This document shows positions 16,929 to 26,559 of a DNA stretch of 41,064 nt, piece by piece. How positions within the stretch are numbered: the first letter of the stretch is position 1; each line of letters opens with the position of its first letter. The position numbers and the translations under genes are program-made. This DNA comes from Geminocystis sp. GBBB08 (GTDB lineage: Bacteria > Cyanobacteriota > Cyanobacteriia > Cyanobacteriales > Cyanobacteriaceae): assembly GCF_016743215.1 (NCBI RefSeq), contig NZ_VRZC01000014.1, positions 1 to 41,064 on the forward strand, read 5' to 3'. The notes under the pieces were generated by a model, which worked only from the letters and a program-made list of their open reading frames with translations, was not told the DNA's origin and did no database searches.

Positions 16929-18554
16929 TTATTGGCTAGGTTGCCAAAATATAATAGACTTATTTAAAGGCTCAAGTTTAGTACCTGGATAATAAAATTC
17001 TAATATTTTTTGCGCTGACCAACCTAAATAAGCTAAATTATAACTACCAAACTGGCTCAATCCTACTCCATGCCCAAATCCGCCACCTATAAAGGCATAT
17101 CCGGCGAGTTTTTTATTTTTATCATAAAAAGGCTCTAAGTAAAATAAAGTACTTCTAGGAGGCGTAAAGGCACTTCTCACTTCATTTTTAGCAAGGGATA
17201 CCACCCCTAAGTCTGTGGTTATATCTAGTTTAATCACTCTACCTGAAGGCGATCGCTCTATAATCTTCATTTCCTGAATGGTGTTAAAATCTTGAAGAGG
17301 GTGTTTTGTTCTTTTTAAATATTTTTGTAAATCTTTTGTTAAGTTTTCTAAGCTACTTTTACGATTCCAACGAAATAAGCTTCTTCCTGTCTCATTAAAT
17401 CCTTTTTGTAAAGCAATAAAGTTGCGAAAATTTGCCTCCGATTCGAGAGTATTTTCTCCTAAATTCCACACCTGTTGCGGTGAATCAATCACGGATTTAA
17501 GATAAGGGCGATTTTCCCCATTCCAGACATCTTCAAAATAAGATGTTACCCCCCCCGTGGTAGAAGAATATAAGGCATCTACTAGCTCGTTATTATAGGT
17601 TAGCACTAATCCTTTCGTTTTGGCGATCGCTTGATCGGAAATAGGGGAAGTGCCTGTTAAACCATAATAAACTTGACAATGAGTTGTCGCACACATTTCA
17701 TAATTATCAGCTTGAAATCGGCGAGTATTGCGAAGGGCATAAGTACGAGCAATGATAGTTTGTGCTTCAGCGGCGGCTAAGGGAACGTTACTACCAATTT
17801 CATGGGGTACGACACCCCGCAAATAAGTCTCAAGATCAACTTTATTCACAAGGGTATAATCACCATAAGAGTTTGGTTGCAGGGTGAAATTTCCCCCGTA
17901 ACTACGCCATGTACCTTTGATACCGTCTTTTACTTGTATAATATCTCTATTACTGTCTATTTCTAAATAACTAGCTTGATAAGTATTCTCTCCAACTTTA
18001 AATGACACTACTGGTTTTTCTAACAATATCGTCGTTTCAATATAAACATCTTTATAGCCTTTTTCTTCAATTCCTTTCAGTAATAATCTCTTTAATAAAG
18101 GTGTAGAATAAGTACTACGTTTAGCCCACACTTGCCAACGCCCGGGTTGTGTAATTTCTACATCAATACCTAAAGATTGCCAACGTTGAGCATCATTTTC
18201 GGCAGTTTCAAATGTACCATGATCTCCTAAAATTAATCTTTCTTCAATAATTTTATTCGGTAATGGTTTAGGTGTCATCGATAATTTTAATTCATTGGTG
18301 GTTAAAGTTTTTTCTTCTTGGGTAGATAAATTAGTAAATTTAACGGTTAAAGAGTCACCCTGAGTACTTTTGAGGGTAATTTCATCTTCTAATTCGTCCC
18401 CAAATCTTTGTACAATACCTACTTTTAAATCTACTGCTAAAACTGGAAAAGTGTGATAAAAAAGAGAAAATACCAGTAATAGTGGTAAAGCAAACCAAAC
18501 TTGAACAGATGTCAACGGTAGAATCTTAAAATGGTACTGATTATTAAACTTCAT
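16929..18554 (-). CDS. SpoIID/LytB-domain protein
   Basis: About 541 residues from the ATG at 18554; a GTG at 18578 would add eight residues and cannot be excluded. The N-terminus has an uncleaved anchor or signal peptide (VWFALPLLLVFSLFYHTFPVLA). Residues about 100-230 form a beta-rich region, followed by the SpoIID domain with LRGVVPHEIGSNVPLAAAEAQTIIARTYAL and the C-terminal GGGFGHGVGLSQFGSYNLAYLGWSAQKIL. SpoIID in Bacillus is a peptidoglycan lytic transglycosylase acting on glycan strands lacking stem peptides; cyanobacteria do not sporulate, so a general cell-wall remodelling role in the periplasm is likely. The catalytic Glu of SpoIID lies in the PHEI segment, which is present. A single-gene unit divergent from obgE. 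Confidence 0.88.
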   Translation of the reverse strand: MKFNNQYHFKILPLTSVQVWFALPLLLVFSLFYHTFPVLAVDLKVGIVQRFGDELEDEITLKSTQGDSLTVKFTNLSTQEEKTLTTNELKLSMTPKPLPNKIIEERLILGDHGTFETAENDAQRWQSLGIDVEITQPGRWQVWAKRSTYSTPLLKRLLLKGIEEKGYKDVYIETTILLEKPVVSFKVGENTYQASYLEIDSNRDIIQVKDGIKGTWRSYGGNFTLQPNSYGDYTLVNKVDLETYLRGVVPHEIGSNVPLAAAEAQTIIARTYALRNTRRFQADNYEMCATTHCQVYYGLTGTSPISDQAIAKTKGLVLTYNNELVDALYSSTTGGVTSYFEDVWNGENRPYLKSVIDSPQQVWNLGENTLESEANFRNFIALQKGFNETGRSLFRWNRKSSLENLTKDLQKYLKRTKHPLQDFNTIQEMKIIERSPSGRVIKLDITTDLGVVSLAKNEVRSAFTPPRSTLFYLEPFYDKNKKLAGYAFIGGGFGHGVGLSQFGSYNLAYLGWSAQKILEFYYPGTKLEPLNKSIIFWQPSQ

Positions 18555-18649
18555 AACACCGATATTATTTTGATACACACCTAAATATTTAATAAAATTT
18601 ATTTACTTCAAAATTATATAGTAACAAATCATAAAATCAAAAGTGAATC

Positions 18650-18720
18650 ATCAATAGACTTCTTGCACCAAGTTGCGGCAACGATGCACTGGGCAATGGG
18701 TAATCCTAAATCATTCGTGA
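18650..18720. repeat. Composite repeat: TTCAATAGAC-family end fused to a MITE-like end
   Basis: ATCAATAGACTTCTTGCACC at 18649-18668 matches the outer end of the 38608-38789 family. It is followed by GCGGCAACGATGCACTGGGC, the repeat also seen near 7050 and 21470, and then AATCCTAAATCATTCGTG at 18702-18719, which differs by one base from the 137-bp MITE left end. The rest of 18579-18918 has AGCTGAx heptamers near 18768 and no gene. Confidence 0.65.
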
Positions 18721-18918
18721 AGAATTAAAGATTAAAAAATAAATCTGTAAATACTACTATACCTTAAAGCTGACTGCTGAAAGCTGATAGCTAACACCTC
18801 TTTAAATCTTACTTAATTCTACATTTTTAATTCTTTAATTCCTCATTCCTAACATTTGTCAGATTCGATAAAATAGTAATATATTAAAACTTAGCCCCAA
18901 TAAGGCTAAAGATAGTTT

Positions 18919-19959
18919 ATGAAATTTATAGATCAAGTTGAGATAGAAGTAGAAGCCGGAAAAGGAGGCGATGGTATTGTCGCCTTTCGTCGAGAAAAAT
19001 ATGTTCCAGCAGGAGGGCCTTCCGGTGGTAATGGTGGTAGAGGTGGTTCAATTTTTTTTCGGGCAACAACAAGACTACAAACGTTATTAGATTTTAAATA
19101 TGCAAGACGTTTTAAAGCTGATGATGGTACAAGAGGAGGACCAAATAACTGTACAGGTGCGGCGGGAAAAGATCTCATTTTAGAAATTCCTTGCGGTACA
19201 ATGATCTATGATGCCCAAACAGATGAATTAATTGCCGATTTAGTTCCCCCTGATGAAACATTTTTGATTGTTAAAGGTGGTAAAGGTGGCTTGGGCAATC
19301 AGCACTTTTTGAGTAATAGTAATCGTGCTCCTGAATATGCGTTACCTGGTTTAGAAGGAGAGATTAAACAGTTACGTTTGGAATTAAAATTATTGGCTGA
19401 AGTGGGTATTATTGGGCTTCCTAATGCCGGAAAATCTACTCTTATCTCCTCTTTGTCTTCTGCTAAACCGAAAATTGCTGATTATCCTTTTACTACTCTT
19501 ATACCCAATTTGGGCGTTGTGCGTAAACCCACCGGTGATGGTACAGTTTTGGCAGATATTCCAGGATTGATTGAAGGTGCTTCCGAAGGTGTTGGTTTAG
19601 GCCATGATTTTTTACGGCATATTGAGCGTACTCGTTTATTAATACATCTTGTAGATATTAATTCTGTTGATCCTTTTCATGATTACCAAATTATTCAAAG
19701 AGAATTATATGCCTATGGGAAAGGATTACACCATCGCCCTCAAATTATCGGTTTAAATAAGATAGACACGATAGATGAGGAAACTCAACAAGACATTCTT
19801 GCTCAATTTCAGGCTGTAACTAATGATCCTATTTTCTTAATTTCAGCTGTAGCGGGTTCAGGTTGCGATCGTCTTTTACAAGCAGTTTGGCATCAATTAG
19901 ATTTAATGAAGGAAGAATCAACTAAAGAAATCAGCTTTTTAGAGAGTTTAAATGCCTAA
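18919..19959 (+). CDS. obgE: GTPase Obg/CgtA
   Basis: A 346-residue Obg-family GTPase of normal length. The glycine-rich Obg fold occupies residues 1-158 (GKGGDGIVAFRREKYVPAGG and GGKGGLGNQHF). The G domain follows: G1 GLPNAGKST (166-174), switch II DIPGLIEGASEGVGLGHDFL, and G4 NKID. Obg associates with the 50S subunit and couples GTP levels to ribosome assembly and stress responses. It overlaps the convergent response-regulator gene by 12 bp at the 3' ends. Confidence 0.97.
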   Translation: MKFIDQVEIEVEAGKGGDGIVAFRREKYVPAGGPSGGNGGRGGSIFFRATTRLQTLLDFKYARRFKADDGTRGGPNNCTGAAGKDLILEIPCGTMIYDAQTDELIADLVPPDETFLIVKGGKGGLGNQHFLSNSNRAPEYALPGLEGEIKQLRLELKLLAEVGIIGLPNAGKSTLISSLSSAKPKIADYPFTTLIPNLGVVRKPTGDGTVLADIPGLIEGASEGVGLGHDFLRHIERTRLLIHLVDINSVDPFHDYQIIQRELYAYGKGLHHRPQIIGLNKIDTIDEETQQDILAQFQAVTNDPIFLISAVAGSGCDRLLQAVWHQLDLMKEESTKEISFLESLNA

Positions 19960-20349
19960 AATTCGATAAATAGTGTGTTTAATTTCTTGTCCTTTTTTTT
20001 CTTTTAAATCAGGAGAAACAACTCCGGAAGGTTTAGTAATGACTACTTGTGCGCCTAACATTTTTGCCTGATTAATTTTTGGTGAATTATTTAAAGCACC
20101 GGTAATCACCATAATTTTTGCATTACTTTTAGCTTTCACATTTTGCAAAAAAGTAATCCCGTCCATATTCGGCATTTCTAAGTCTAAAATAATTAAATCA
20201 GGTTTAACGTTTGTTAACTTTAATAAAGCATCTTTCCCGTCATTAGCATATTCCACAATCATTAAATGAGGATCTCCACTGATAATATTACCAAGAATAA
20301 CTCTCATAATAGGAGAGTCTTCTACTATCATAATTTGCTTAATATTCAT
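19948..20349 (-). CDS. Single-domain CheY-like response regulator
   Basis: A receiver domain of 133 residues from the ATG at 20349; an upstream TTG at 20370 would add seven residues but is less likely. It shows the acidic pair ED in MIVEDSP, the phospho-acceptor aspartate in LIILDLEMPNMDG (D56 from this start), the switch threonine in MVITGAL and the lysine in VITKPSG. There is no output domain, so it would act by protein-protein contact as CheY does. No histidine kinase is adjacent. The C-terminus (SPDLKEKKGQEIKHTIYRIL) forms the last helix. It overlaps the obgE 3' end by 12 bp tail to tail. Confidence 0.9.
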   Translation of the reverse strand: MNIKQIMIVEDSPIMRVILGNIISGDPHLMIVEYANDGKDALLKLTNVKPDLIILDLEMPNMDGITFLQNVKAKSNAKIMVITGALNNSPKINQAKMLGAQVVITKPSGVVSPDLKEKKGQEIKHTIYRILGI

Positions 20350-20473
20350 AGGATTATTTATTATTAACAAATAAAATTTATTTACTTATTTTCTTTATAA
20401 TCTATTTTGTATCTTAAAAATCATTGTAATCATAAAACTTAATCATTCCCTCTAAAAAAACAGATTTTTTGCG

Positions 20474-21424
20474 ATGAATTTAGACTCTGCTATTGCTACT
20501 ATTGGATTAACAAAACAATTTGAAAGACATATTGCCGTTAATGATGTTGATTTACAAGTTAAAAAAGGCGATGTTTATGGTTTAATTGGTCCTAATGGTG
20601 CTGGAAAAACTACTTTAATTCGGATGTTAGCTGCCGCCGAAAATCCTACTAAAGGCGAAATTTATCTTAATGGCGATCGATTACTAATGGATGACAGTAA
20701 CCGTTATTTAAAGCAATATCTTGGTTATCTTCCCGATGATTTTCCTTTATATGATGACTTGACAGTAATTGATTATTTGGAATATTTTGCCCTACTATAT
20801 AAATTAAAACAACCTCAACGCCGTCGCCGAATACAAGAAATCTTAGAATTAGTCAACCTCGAATCAAAAATTAATGCTTTGATTGCCACTCTTTCTAGAG
20901 GTATGAAACAACGATTAAGTTTAGCAAGGACAATTATCCATCAACCAATTATTTTACTATTAGATGAGCCAGTTTCAGGTTTAGATCCCATTGCGAGAAT
21001 GGAGTTTAGAGAAACGATAAAGACGTTACAACAGGCACAAATGACAATTTTAATTTCCTCCCATGTGTTATCAGACTTAGCGGAATTATGCACATCCGTA
21101 GGTATTATGGAGTTAGGTTGTTTAGTAGAAAATACCTCTTTACAAAATTTATATAGTCGTCTTAGTCGTCAACAAATTATTATTAAAATATTAGGAGAAT
21201 GGGATAAATTAGAGGTAGAATTGCGTAATTGTGACACTGTAAAAGCATGGGAAAAACTACCTGATGAAGAAACAATGAAAGTAGAATTTACCGGCAATAA
21301 TCAAGATGCAGCTAATTTATTAAAAAGTTTAATTAACGCTAATATTCCTGTGAGTAATTTTCATTGTCAACAGGAAGATTTAGAGAGTATTTTCTTAAAA
21401 TTAGGACATAAACAAGTATCCTAA
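20474..21424 (+). CDS. ABC transporter ATP-binding protein (CcmA/NatA type)
   Basis: A 316-residue ABC ATPase with Walker A GPNGAGKT (39-46), signature LSRGMKQ (140-146), Walker B LLLDEP (161-166) and the H-loop in ISSHVLSDLAELC. The C-terminal ~90 residues form the extra domain usual in multidrug or polysaccharide/Na+ exporter ATPases of the CcmA/NatA class. No permease gene is adjacent, so its membrane partner is encoded elsewhere and the substrate cannot be told. The gene is divergent from the response regulator, with a ~120-bp spacer. Confidence 0.9.
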   Translation: MNLDSAIATIGLTKQFERHIAVNDVDLQVKKGDVYGLIGPNGAGKTTLIRMLAAAENPTKGEIYLNGDRLLMDDSNRYLKQYLGYLPDDFPLYDDLTVIDYLEYFALLYKLKQPQRRRRIQEILELVNLESKINALIATLSRGMKQRLSLARTIIHQPIILLLDEPVSGLDPIARMEFRETIKTLQQAQMTILISSHVLSDLAELCTSVGIMELGCLVENTSLQNLYSRLSRQQIIIKILGEWDKLEVELRNCDTVKAWEKLPDEETMKVEFTGNNQDAANLLKSLINANIPVSNFHCQQEDLESIFLKLGHKQVS

Positions 21425-21453
21425 ATAGTAATTTGGTGAGGGTAGGCATTCTG

Positions 21454-21560
21454 GCAATGGGCAATGATGCACTGGGTAAGTTTCCTAATTCTAAATTCTA
21501 AATTCTTCTGGCAATGGGCAATGGCTAAATTTTAAATTCTAAATTCTAAATTACCCATTA
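21454..21560. repeat. Mixed short repeats between the ABC and hpf genes
   Basis: Contains GGCAATGATGCACTGGGTAA (also near 7050 and 18680), two copies of CTGGCAATGGGCAATG, and runs of the heptamer TAAATTC. It separates two convergent genes and is transcribed only by read-through. No gene. Confidence 0.7.
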
Positions 21561-21568
21561 ATTGCTCA

Positions 21569-22156
21569 TTATTCTTGGTGATTTGTATGGCGAGGTTGAA
21601 TAACCCCAAAACCACCATGATTTCTCTGATAAATAACGTTTATATCCCCTGTTTCTTTATTGCTAAACATATAAAAGTCATGATCTACAAGTTGTAACTG
21701 TTCCCATGCTTCATCAATAGTCATTGGAGTCATGGCAAAATATTTCATTCTTATTACTTCTGCTGGTAATTCAGGTTGGCGATCGCCAATGAGACTAGCA
21801 TCAACGGGTTTTTCTTCAACAGCTTCAACGGTTTTAATGGGAGAATGAGTTTTTTTGGTTAATTGTCTTTCTTTATATTTGCGTAATTGACGAGCAATTT
21901 TATCAGATACAAGATCAATACTGGCGTATAAACTTTCACTATCTTCTTGAGCTCGAATTACTGTACCATTAGCATAAACAGTTACTTCAGCTTTATGTTT
22001 ATTACTGATCCGCGCGTTACGAGCTACAGATAAATGAACATCTACTTTGGTAGCTAAATTTTGAAAATGTTTGACAGCTTTGTCTAGTTTTTCCTCAACA
22101 TAATCATGGATAGATTCAGTTACTTCAATATTGTTTCCTTGAATTAAAAATTTCAT
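21569..22156 (-). CDS. hpf: Long ribosome hibernation promoting factor (LrtA type)
   Basis: A 195-residue long-form HPF. The N-terminal S30AE domain (residues 1-105: [43 protein letters not shown]) binds the 30S decoding centre. A linker (about 106-135) leads to the C-terminal dimerisation domain ([31 protein letters not shown]). Long HPF joins two 70S ribosomes into 100S dimers in the dark or stationary phase. In cyanobacteria the gene is lrtA, a light-repressed transcript with a long leader that affects mRNA stability. The 560-bp upstream gap here would permit such a leader. Confidence 0.95.
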   Translation of the reverse strand: MKFLIQGNNIEVTESIHDYVEEKLDKAVKHFQNLATKVDVHLSVARNARISNKHKAEVTVYANGTVIRAQEDSESLYASIDLVSDKIARQLRKYKERQLTKKTHSPIKTVEAVEEKPVDASLIGDRQPELPAEVIRMKYFAMTPMTIDEAWEQLQLVDHDFYMFSNKETGDINVIYQRNHGGFGVIQPRHTNHQE

Positions 22157-22716
22157 AATTAATACTCCATTTTTTAGGTAATTAATAACCCTTTTTTATT
22201 TTAAATTAACCAAAGTTTTAATGTTAATTCTCAAAATCGATTAGTTTATAGTATTTTTAACTATAAATCAATATTTTGTCTTGAAATAGGTTAAGCAAAT
22301 ATGCTTGAGAATTTAATTGACTAAAACAATTTATTCACCATCTAAATAACACAATATTTTAAGTGTAGTTTTATGTTATTTAGTTGCTCTTTCCTCCTAA
22401 AAACTTTCTCTATATTTTATAGATTAGCACTTTTTTGATTTAAAAAACACTGATTTTAATTTATTTTCATTTTTCTTTGATTTTTATAAAGTTTTGTAAC
22501 TAAAAATTGGCTATGGGCTGGAGGAAAATATCAACAAAACTAATTCCTCAGCTATGAAGAATCTTTTATGGTAAAATCAGGCAACTTTTAACTAATCTTG
22601 ATGTAAAAAGGAAAGTTAATATTTTGAGTTATAATCAATGAGCTACAAAAGATTTTTGATCAGGTGCAAGATCTAAATTATAAGTAAGTATTGTAAATTT
22701 TTGTAACCAACAAACT
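22157..22716. promoter_or_regulatory. 560-bp divergent spacer with candidate lrtA leader hairpin
   Basis: No convincing ORF. Within 110 bp upstream of hpf, TTTATAGT (22245-22252) pairs perfectly with ACTATAAA (22260-22267) around a 7-base loop, and would form a hairpin in a long hpf leader. The rest is AT-rich and should also hold the amidase promoter. A long regulated leader is known for lrtA in Synechococcus; its boundaries here are not visible. Confidence 0.35.
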
Positions 22717-24480
22717 ATGAAGCGAAAAAATTTTTGGCAAGGAGTGATTTTTTCTTTTTCATTCACTTTCATGACTCAACCTGCTTATAGTCAAGATTTT
22801 AAGGTTGTTTATCCTCCTGCTAACCATGAAACTACTGCTGACTCTATTTTTGTTATTGGTTCAGGTAATCCTAATATCCCTGTTACAATTAATAATCAAC
22901 AAATTCAGCGATCGCCCCAAGGAAATTTTGCCCCTAGTTTTCCGTTACAAATGGGAAAAAATGAGTTAATAATTCGCTACGGGAAAGAAGAAATAAGAAA
23001 AATTGTTACAAAAGTTAGCAATCAACCAAATATTCAAGATATTTTAAATTTATCTCCCCGTTTGTTATCTCCCCAAGTTAATATAAGCAAGTTACCTCAT
23101 GAATTGATTTGTTTTGAAGCGATTGCTCCATTAAATGGTCAAATTACGGTAAATTTAGGCAAAAAAACTGTCAATCTTACCCCTCAATTAACTATCACCG
23201 ATTTACCATCTAATTCTGCCATTTTAATTGATCAAAATCAAGGTAAAAATATCACAGCAAAATCATGGGAAAGGGTAAAAGGATGTACCAATTTTACAGA
23301 AATAGGCAGTAAAATTCAACCTGTTTTTGTAATGAATCATGAGGGAAAAACTATCACTCAAGAAAGTCAAGGTAATATTAACATTTTAGATCCTGAAAAT
23401 TTAACGGTTATTGAAGTTATAGCAGAACAAGGCGTGGCACGAACTGGGGCTAGTACGAATCATTCAAGATTAACTCCTTTACCAAAAGGCACAAGGGCAA
23501 CGGTTACAGCTAAAGAAGGGGATTGGTTACGGTTAGATTATGGCGGTTGGATAAAAGCCGAAGAAACCCGAATTTTACCCACAAATGTGCCTCCTACCAC
23601 CATTATTCGCAGTATTACTTCTCGTCAAATAGGTAATAGCACGGAAGTTATTTTTCCCTTAGAAAATCCAATACCTATTGCTATTCAACAAAGTGATCAA
23701 ACTTTCACTTTATCTTTATATAATACGATCGCACAAACAGATACGATTCGTTTTGATGATAACCCTTGGATTAAACGTTTAGACTGGTATCAAACTCAGC
23801 CGACACAAGTTGACTATATTTTTACTTTCAAATCTTCTCAGCAATGGGGTTATGATGTGCGTTATGAGGGAAGTAACTTAATTCTCACTTTCAATCATCC
23901 ACCTATTTTGAGTAATTCTGATAATCTTGAGGGTGTCACTATTTTAATAGATCCGGGTCATGGTGGTGATGAATTAGGATCATTAGGCTTAACGGGTTAT
24001 CCTGAAAAGGATGTTAATTTAGTAGTATCCCTATTATTAGCTCAACATTTAAGAAATCTTGGCGCACAAGTTTATCTTACAAGAGAAAATGATACATTTG
24101 TTTCATTAAGTGATCGCCAAAAAATCATTGATAAACTAAAACCAACTTTAGCTTTTTCCATTCATTATAATGCTTTACCAGACGGGGGTAACGCCGAAAA
24201 AACTCAAGGAGTCAGCACATTTTGGTATCATCCTCAAGCCCATGATGTAGCAGTCTTTATGCACAATTATATAACAGAAAAATTAAATCGCCCTTCCTAT
24301 GGAGTTTATTGGAATAATCTTGCCCTTACTCGCCCTTCTACTGCCCCTAGTGTCTTATTAGAGTTAGGCTTTATGATTAATCCTGATGAATTTGAATGGA
24401 TTACTAATCCTCAAGCACAACAAAAATTAGCACTAACAATCGCTCAAGGTATAACTGAATGGATACACTTAAGTAAGTAG
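22717..24480 (+). CDS. amiC: N-acetylmuramoyl-L-alanine amidase (Amidase_3) with SH3-like region
   Basis: A 587-residue exported amidase. A signal peptide (MKRKNFWQGVIFSFSFTFMTQPAYS) precedes beta-rich N-terminal domains of AMIN/SH3 type, including ARTGASTNHSRLTPLPKGTR and WLRLDYGGWIKAEE around residues 240-283. The C-terminal catalytic domain carries the zinc ligands H415 (DPGHGG), E430 (EKDVNL) and H483 (SIHYNA), with catalytic E549 (LLELGFM). It cleaves the amide bond between MurNAc and the stem peptide and functions in daughter-cell separation. The symbol amiC is by similarity of domain type. A stand-alone gene. Confidence 0.92.
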   Translation: MKRKNFWQGVIFSFSFTFMTQPAYSQDFKVVYPPANHETTADSIFVIGSGNPNIPVTINNQQIQRSPQGNFAPSFPLQMGKNELIIRYGKEEIRKIVTKVSNQPNIQDILNLSPRLLSPQVNISKLPHELICFEAIAPLNGQITVNLGKKTVNLTPQLTITDLPSNSAILIDQNQGKNITAKSWERVKGCTNFTEIGSKIQPVFVMNHEGKTITQESQGNINILDPENLTVIEVIAEQGVARTGASTNHSRLTPLPKGTRATVTAKEGDWLRLDYGGWIKAEETRILPTNVPPTTIIRSITSRQIGNSTEVIFPLENPIPIAIQQSDQTFTLSLYNTIAQTDTIRFDDNPWIKRLDWYQTQPTQVDYIFTFKSSQQWGYDVRYEGSNLILTFNHPPILSNSDNLEGVTILIDPGHGGDELGSLGLTGYPEKDVNLVVSLLLAQHLRNLGAQVYLTRENDTFVSLSDRQKIIDKLKPTLAFSIHYNALPDGGNAEKTQGVSTFWYHPQAHDVAVFMHNYITEKLNRPSYGVYWNNLALTRPSTAPSVLLELGFMINPDEFEWITNPQAQQKLALTIAQGITEWIHLSK

Positions 24481-24629
24481 GGTTTACTTAAAAAGTCTAT
24501 CGATTAGGGAGACTCTTATTACTCTGATGACTAGGAGAGAATTAACTGAAACATTATTAAAATTGATTTTCGATAATTATTTACTAAATTTAATTCTTTA
24601 CTACTGTAGAATAACCAGATTTATTTTAT

Positions 24630-26411
24630 TTATTTAATGTTTAATTTATTGGGTAAAATAGTATAAATTTGATTAGGATTTTGGATAATTTCCTTGAGAT
24701 TTAATTCGGTATTTAAGTCCCAAATAATTGTAGCTAATTTTTCTTTATCACTTAAATTATTATTGATTTGACTACTACTTAATCTATTTAATAATTCTAC
24801 CTCCCAAGTTCTTTGTTCAGGAAAAGAGACTATTTGATAATTATTATTTAATTGCAGTTTTTCGTTCAAATATTCAAGAGATTTATCTAACCCTCCTATT
24901 TCATCAACTAAACCAATTTTGAGAGCCGATTTTCCCGACCAAACTCTACCTTGGGCAATTTCTGCTACTTTAGAAATGGGCAAATTTCTTGCCTTAGAAA
25001 CTCTTTCTAAAAATAACTCATAAATGTTTTCTACGTTTTGTTGAAAAATGTCTAATTCTGCTTCATTTTTAGCACTAAAACCGTTACCAATATTAGCAAA
25101 TTTATTAGTTTTTATTACCCCATTATGAATACCATTATCTTTAGCAATTTTTTCCACATTAAATAATAACCCAAATACACCGATCGAACCAGTAATAGTG
25201 TTATTACTAGCAAAAATTCTTTCCCCCGCCGTTGCTATCCAATAACCTCCCGATGCGGTAACATCACCCATAGAAATAACTAAGGGTTTTTCTTTCGCCA
25301 TTAATTGTAACTCCCTTAAGATTAATTCTGACGCTACAGCGCTTCCACCTGGGCTATTTATTCTAGCGATTACGCCTTTAATATTTTTGTCTTGGCGAAT
25401 TTTCCGAATTTCTGTCACAAAACGCTGACTTCCCACTTCACCAATTTTACCTTCACCATCAACAATACTACCCTCAAGATAAAGAATTGCAATTTGATTA
25501 TTATTCTCCTCAGCAGGATTTGCTACTAAATAATTTTGAATAGTAACTTGACGAAAAGAATCTTCATTTTTAGTATTGGTAATTTCTTGTAACTCAGTAA
25601 TAATTTCATCTTGATAACTTAATTTATCAACTAATTTTAAATTTTGAGCTTCTTTAGCTTGTAAAATACCTTTATTATCGGCAATGTTATTAATTTCTCC
25701 TGTTTTTAAAGAACGGTTTTTACTTACATTTTCTACATAAGAATCCCATAAATCTGCTAATAATTCAAAAGTTTGGTCTTCACTTTCTCGACTATAATTA
25801 TCAAGGGTAAAAGGTTCAACAGCTGACTTAAATTTACCGACTCTAATTACTTGTACACCGATGCCATATTTTTGTAAAGCTGAAGCAAAAAATAACTGTG
25901 AAGAGGCAAAACCATTCATCTCTAAAGCACCAATGGGGTTTAAATTAATTTCATCAGCAATAGAGGTTAAAAAGTAGTCTTGTTCACCTTGAGAGATATT
26001 ATAAGCAATAATTTGTTTACCACTGGCTTTAAAATTTTCTAAGGCGTTTTTGATTTCTGTTAAAGTTGCATAACCAGCAGTAATATTTCCTCTACTTCCA
26101 TCTAAATATAAAGCCGAAATACGATCATCTTTAGCCGCTTTATTAATGGCAGTGGTTACTTCTCTTAAAGTTAAACTATTATTCTCACTACTCAATAATG
26201 AAGATAAATTAGTCTCAGATTGATAATCATTGATTTGACTATTAAGATTAAAAACTAAAACAGATTGATTGTCAATTTTTGGGGTATTATTAGATAATAA
26301 TAAAGCTAAAATAAATATTAATAACCCACCACCACTTAAAGCAAAAAACAAAAATATTCCTGCAAGACTACCGACAAAACTTGCGAAAGTTTGTTTGAAA
26401 AATTGTTTCAT
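24630..26411 (-). CDS. sppA: Signal peptide peptidase SppA, 67-kDa type
   Basis: A 593-residue protein with an N-terminal membrane anchor (residues 10-40, FASFVGSLAGIFLFFALSGG...) and two tandem S49 domains. The catalytic dyad is formed between domains: lysine K195 in GKFKSAVEPF and serine S387 in TASGGYWIA, matching K209/S409 of E. coli SppA. It degrades cleaved signal peptides in the membrane; cyanobacterial SppA proteins have also been implicated in light-stress responses of thylakoid proteins. Length matches the long form. Its gene is convergent with the amidase gene. Confidence 0.95.
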   Translation of the reverse strand: MKQFFKQTFASFVGSLAGIFLFFALSGGGLLIFILALLLSNNTPKIDNQSVLVFNLNSQINDYQSETNLSSLLSSENNSLTLREVTTAINKAAKDDRISALYLDGSRGNITAGYATLTEIKNALENFKASGKQIIAYNISQGEQDYFLTSIADEINLNPIGALEMNGFASSQLFFASALQKYGIGVQVIRVGKFKSAVEPFTLDNYSRESEDQTFELLADLWDSYVENVSKNRSLKTGEINNIADNKGILQAKEAQNLKLVDKLSYQDEIITELQEITNTKNEDSFRQVTIQNYLVANPAEENNNQIAILYLEGSIVDGEGKIGEVGSQRFVTEIRKIRQDKNIKGVIARINSPGGSAVASELILRELQLMAKEKPLVISMGDVTASGGYWIATAGERIFASNNTITGSIGVFGLLFNVEKIAKDNGIHNGVIKTNKFANIGNGFSAKNEAELDIFQQNVENIYELFLERVSKARNLPISKVAEIAQGRVWSGKSALKIGLVDEIGGLDKSLEYLNEKLQLNNNYQIVSFPEQRTWEVELLNRLSSSQINNNLSDKEKLATIIWDLNTELNLKEIIQNPNQIYTILPNKLNIK

Positions 26412-26559
26412 TATATTTAATATTTATTATTGATTGTTGCATTGCACAATTAGCTCTTACTTATGATTTAATTTTAATTCATAATGATCAAGATTTTGAA
26501 ACTATTAAACAAGTTAGATCTTTACAATCTCTGATTTTTTCATTTCTCATTCTCTTTCC

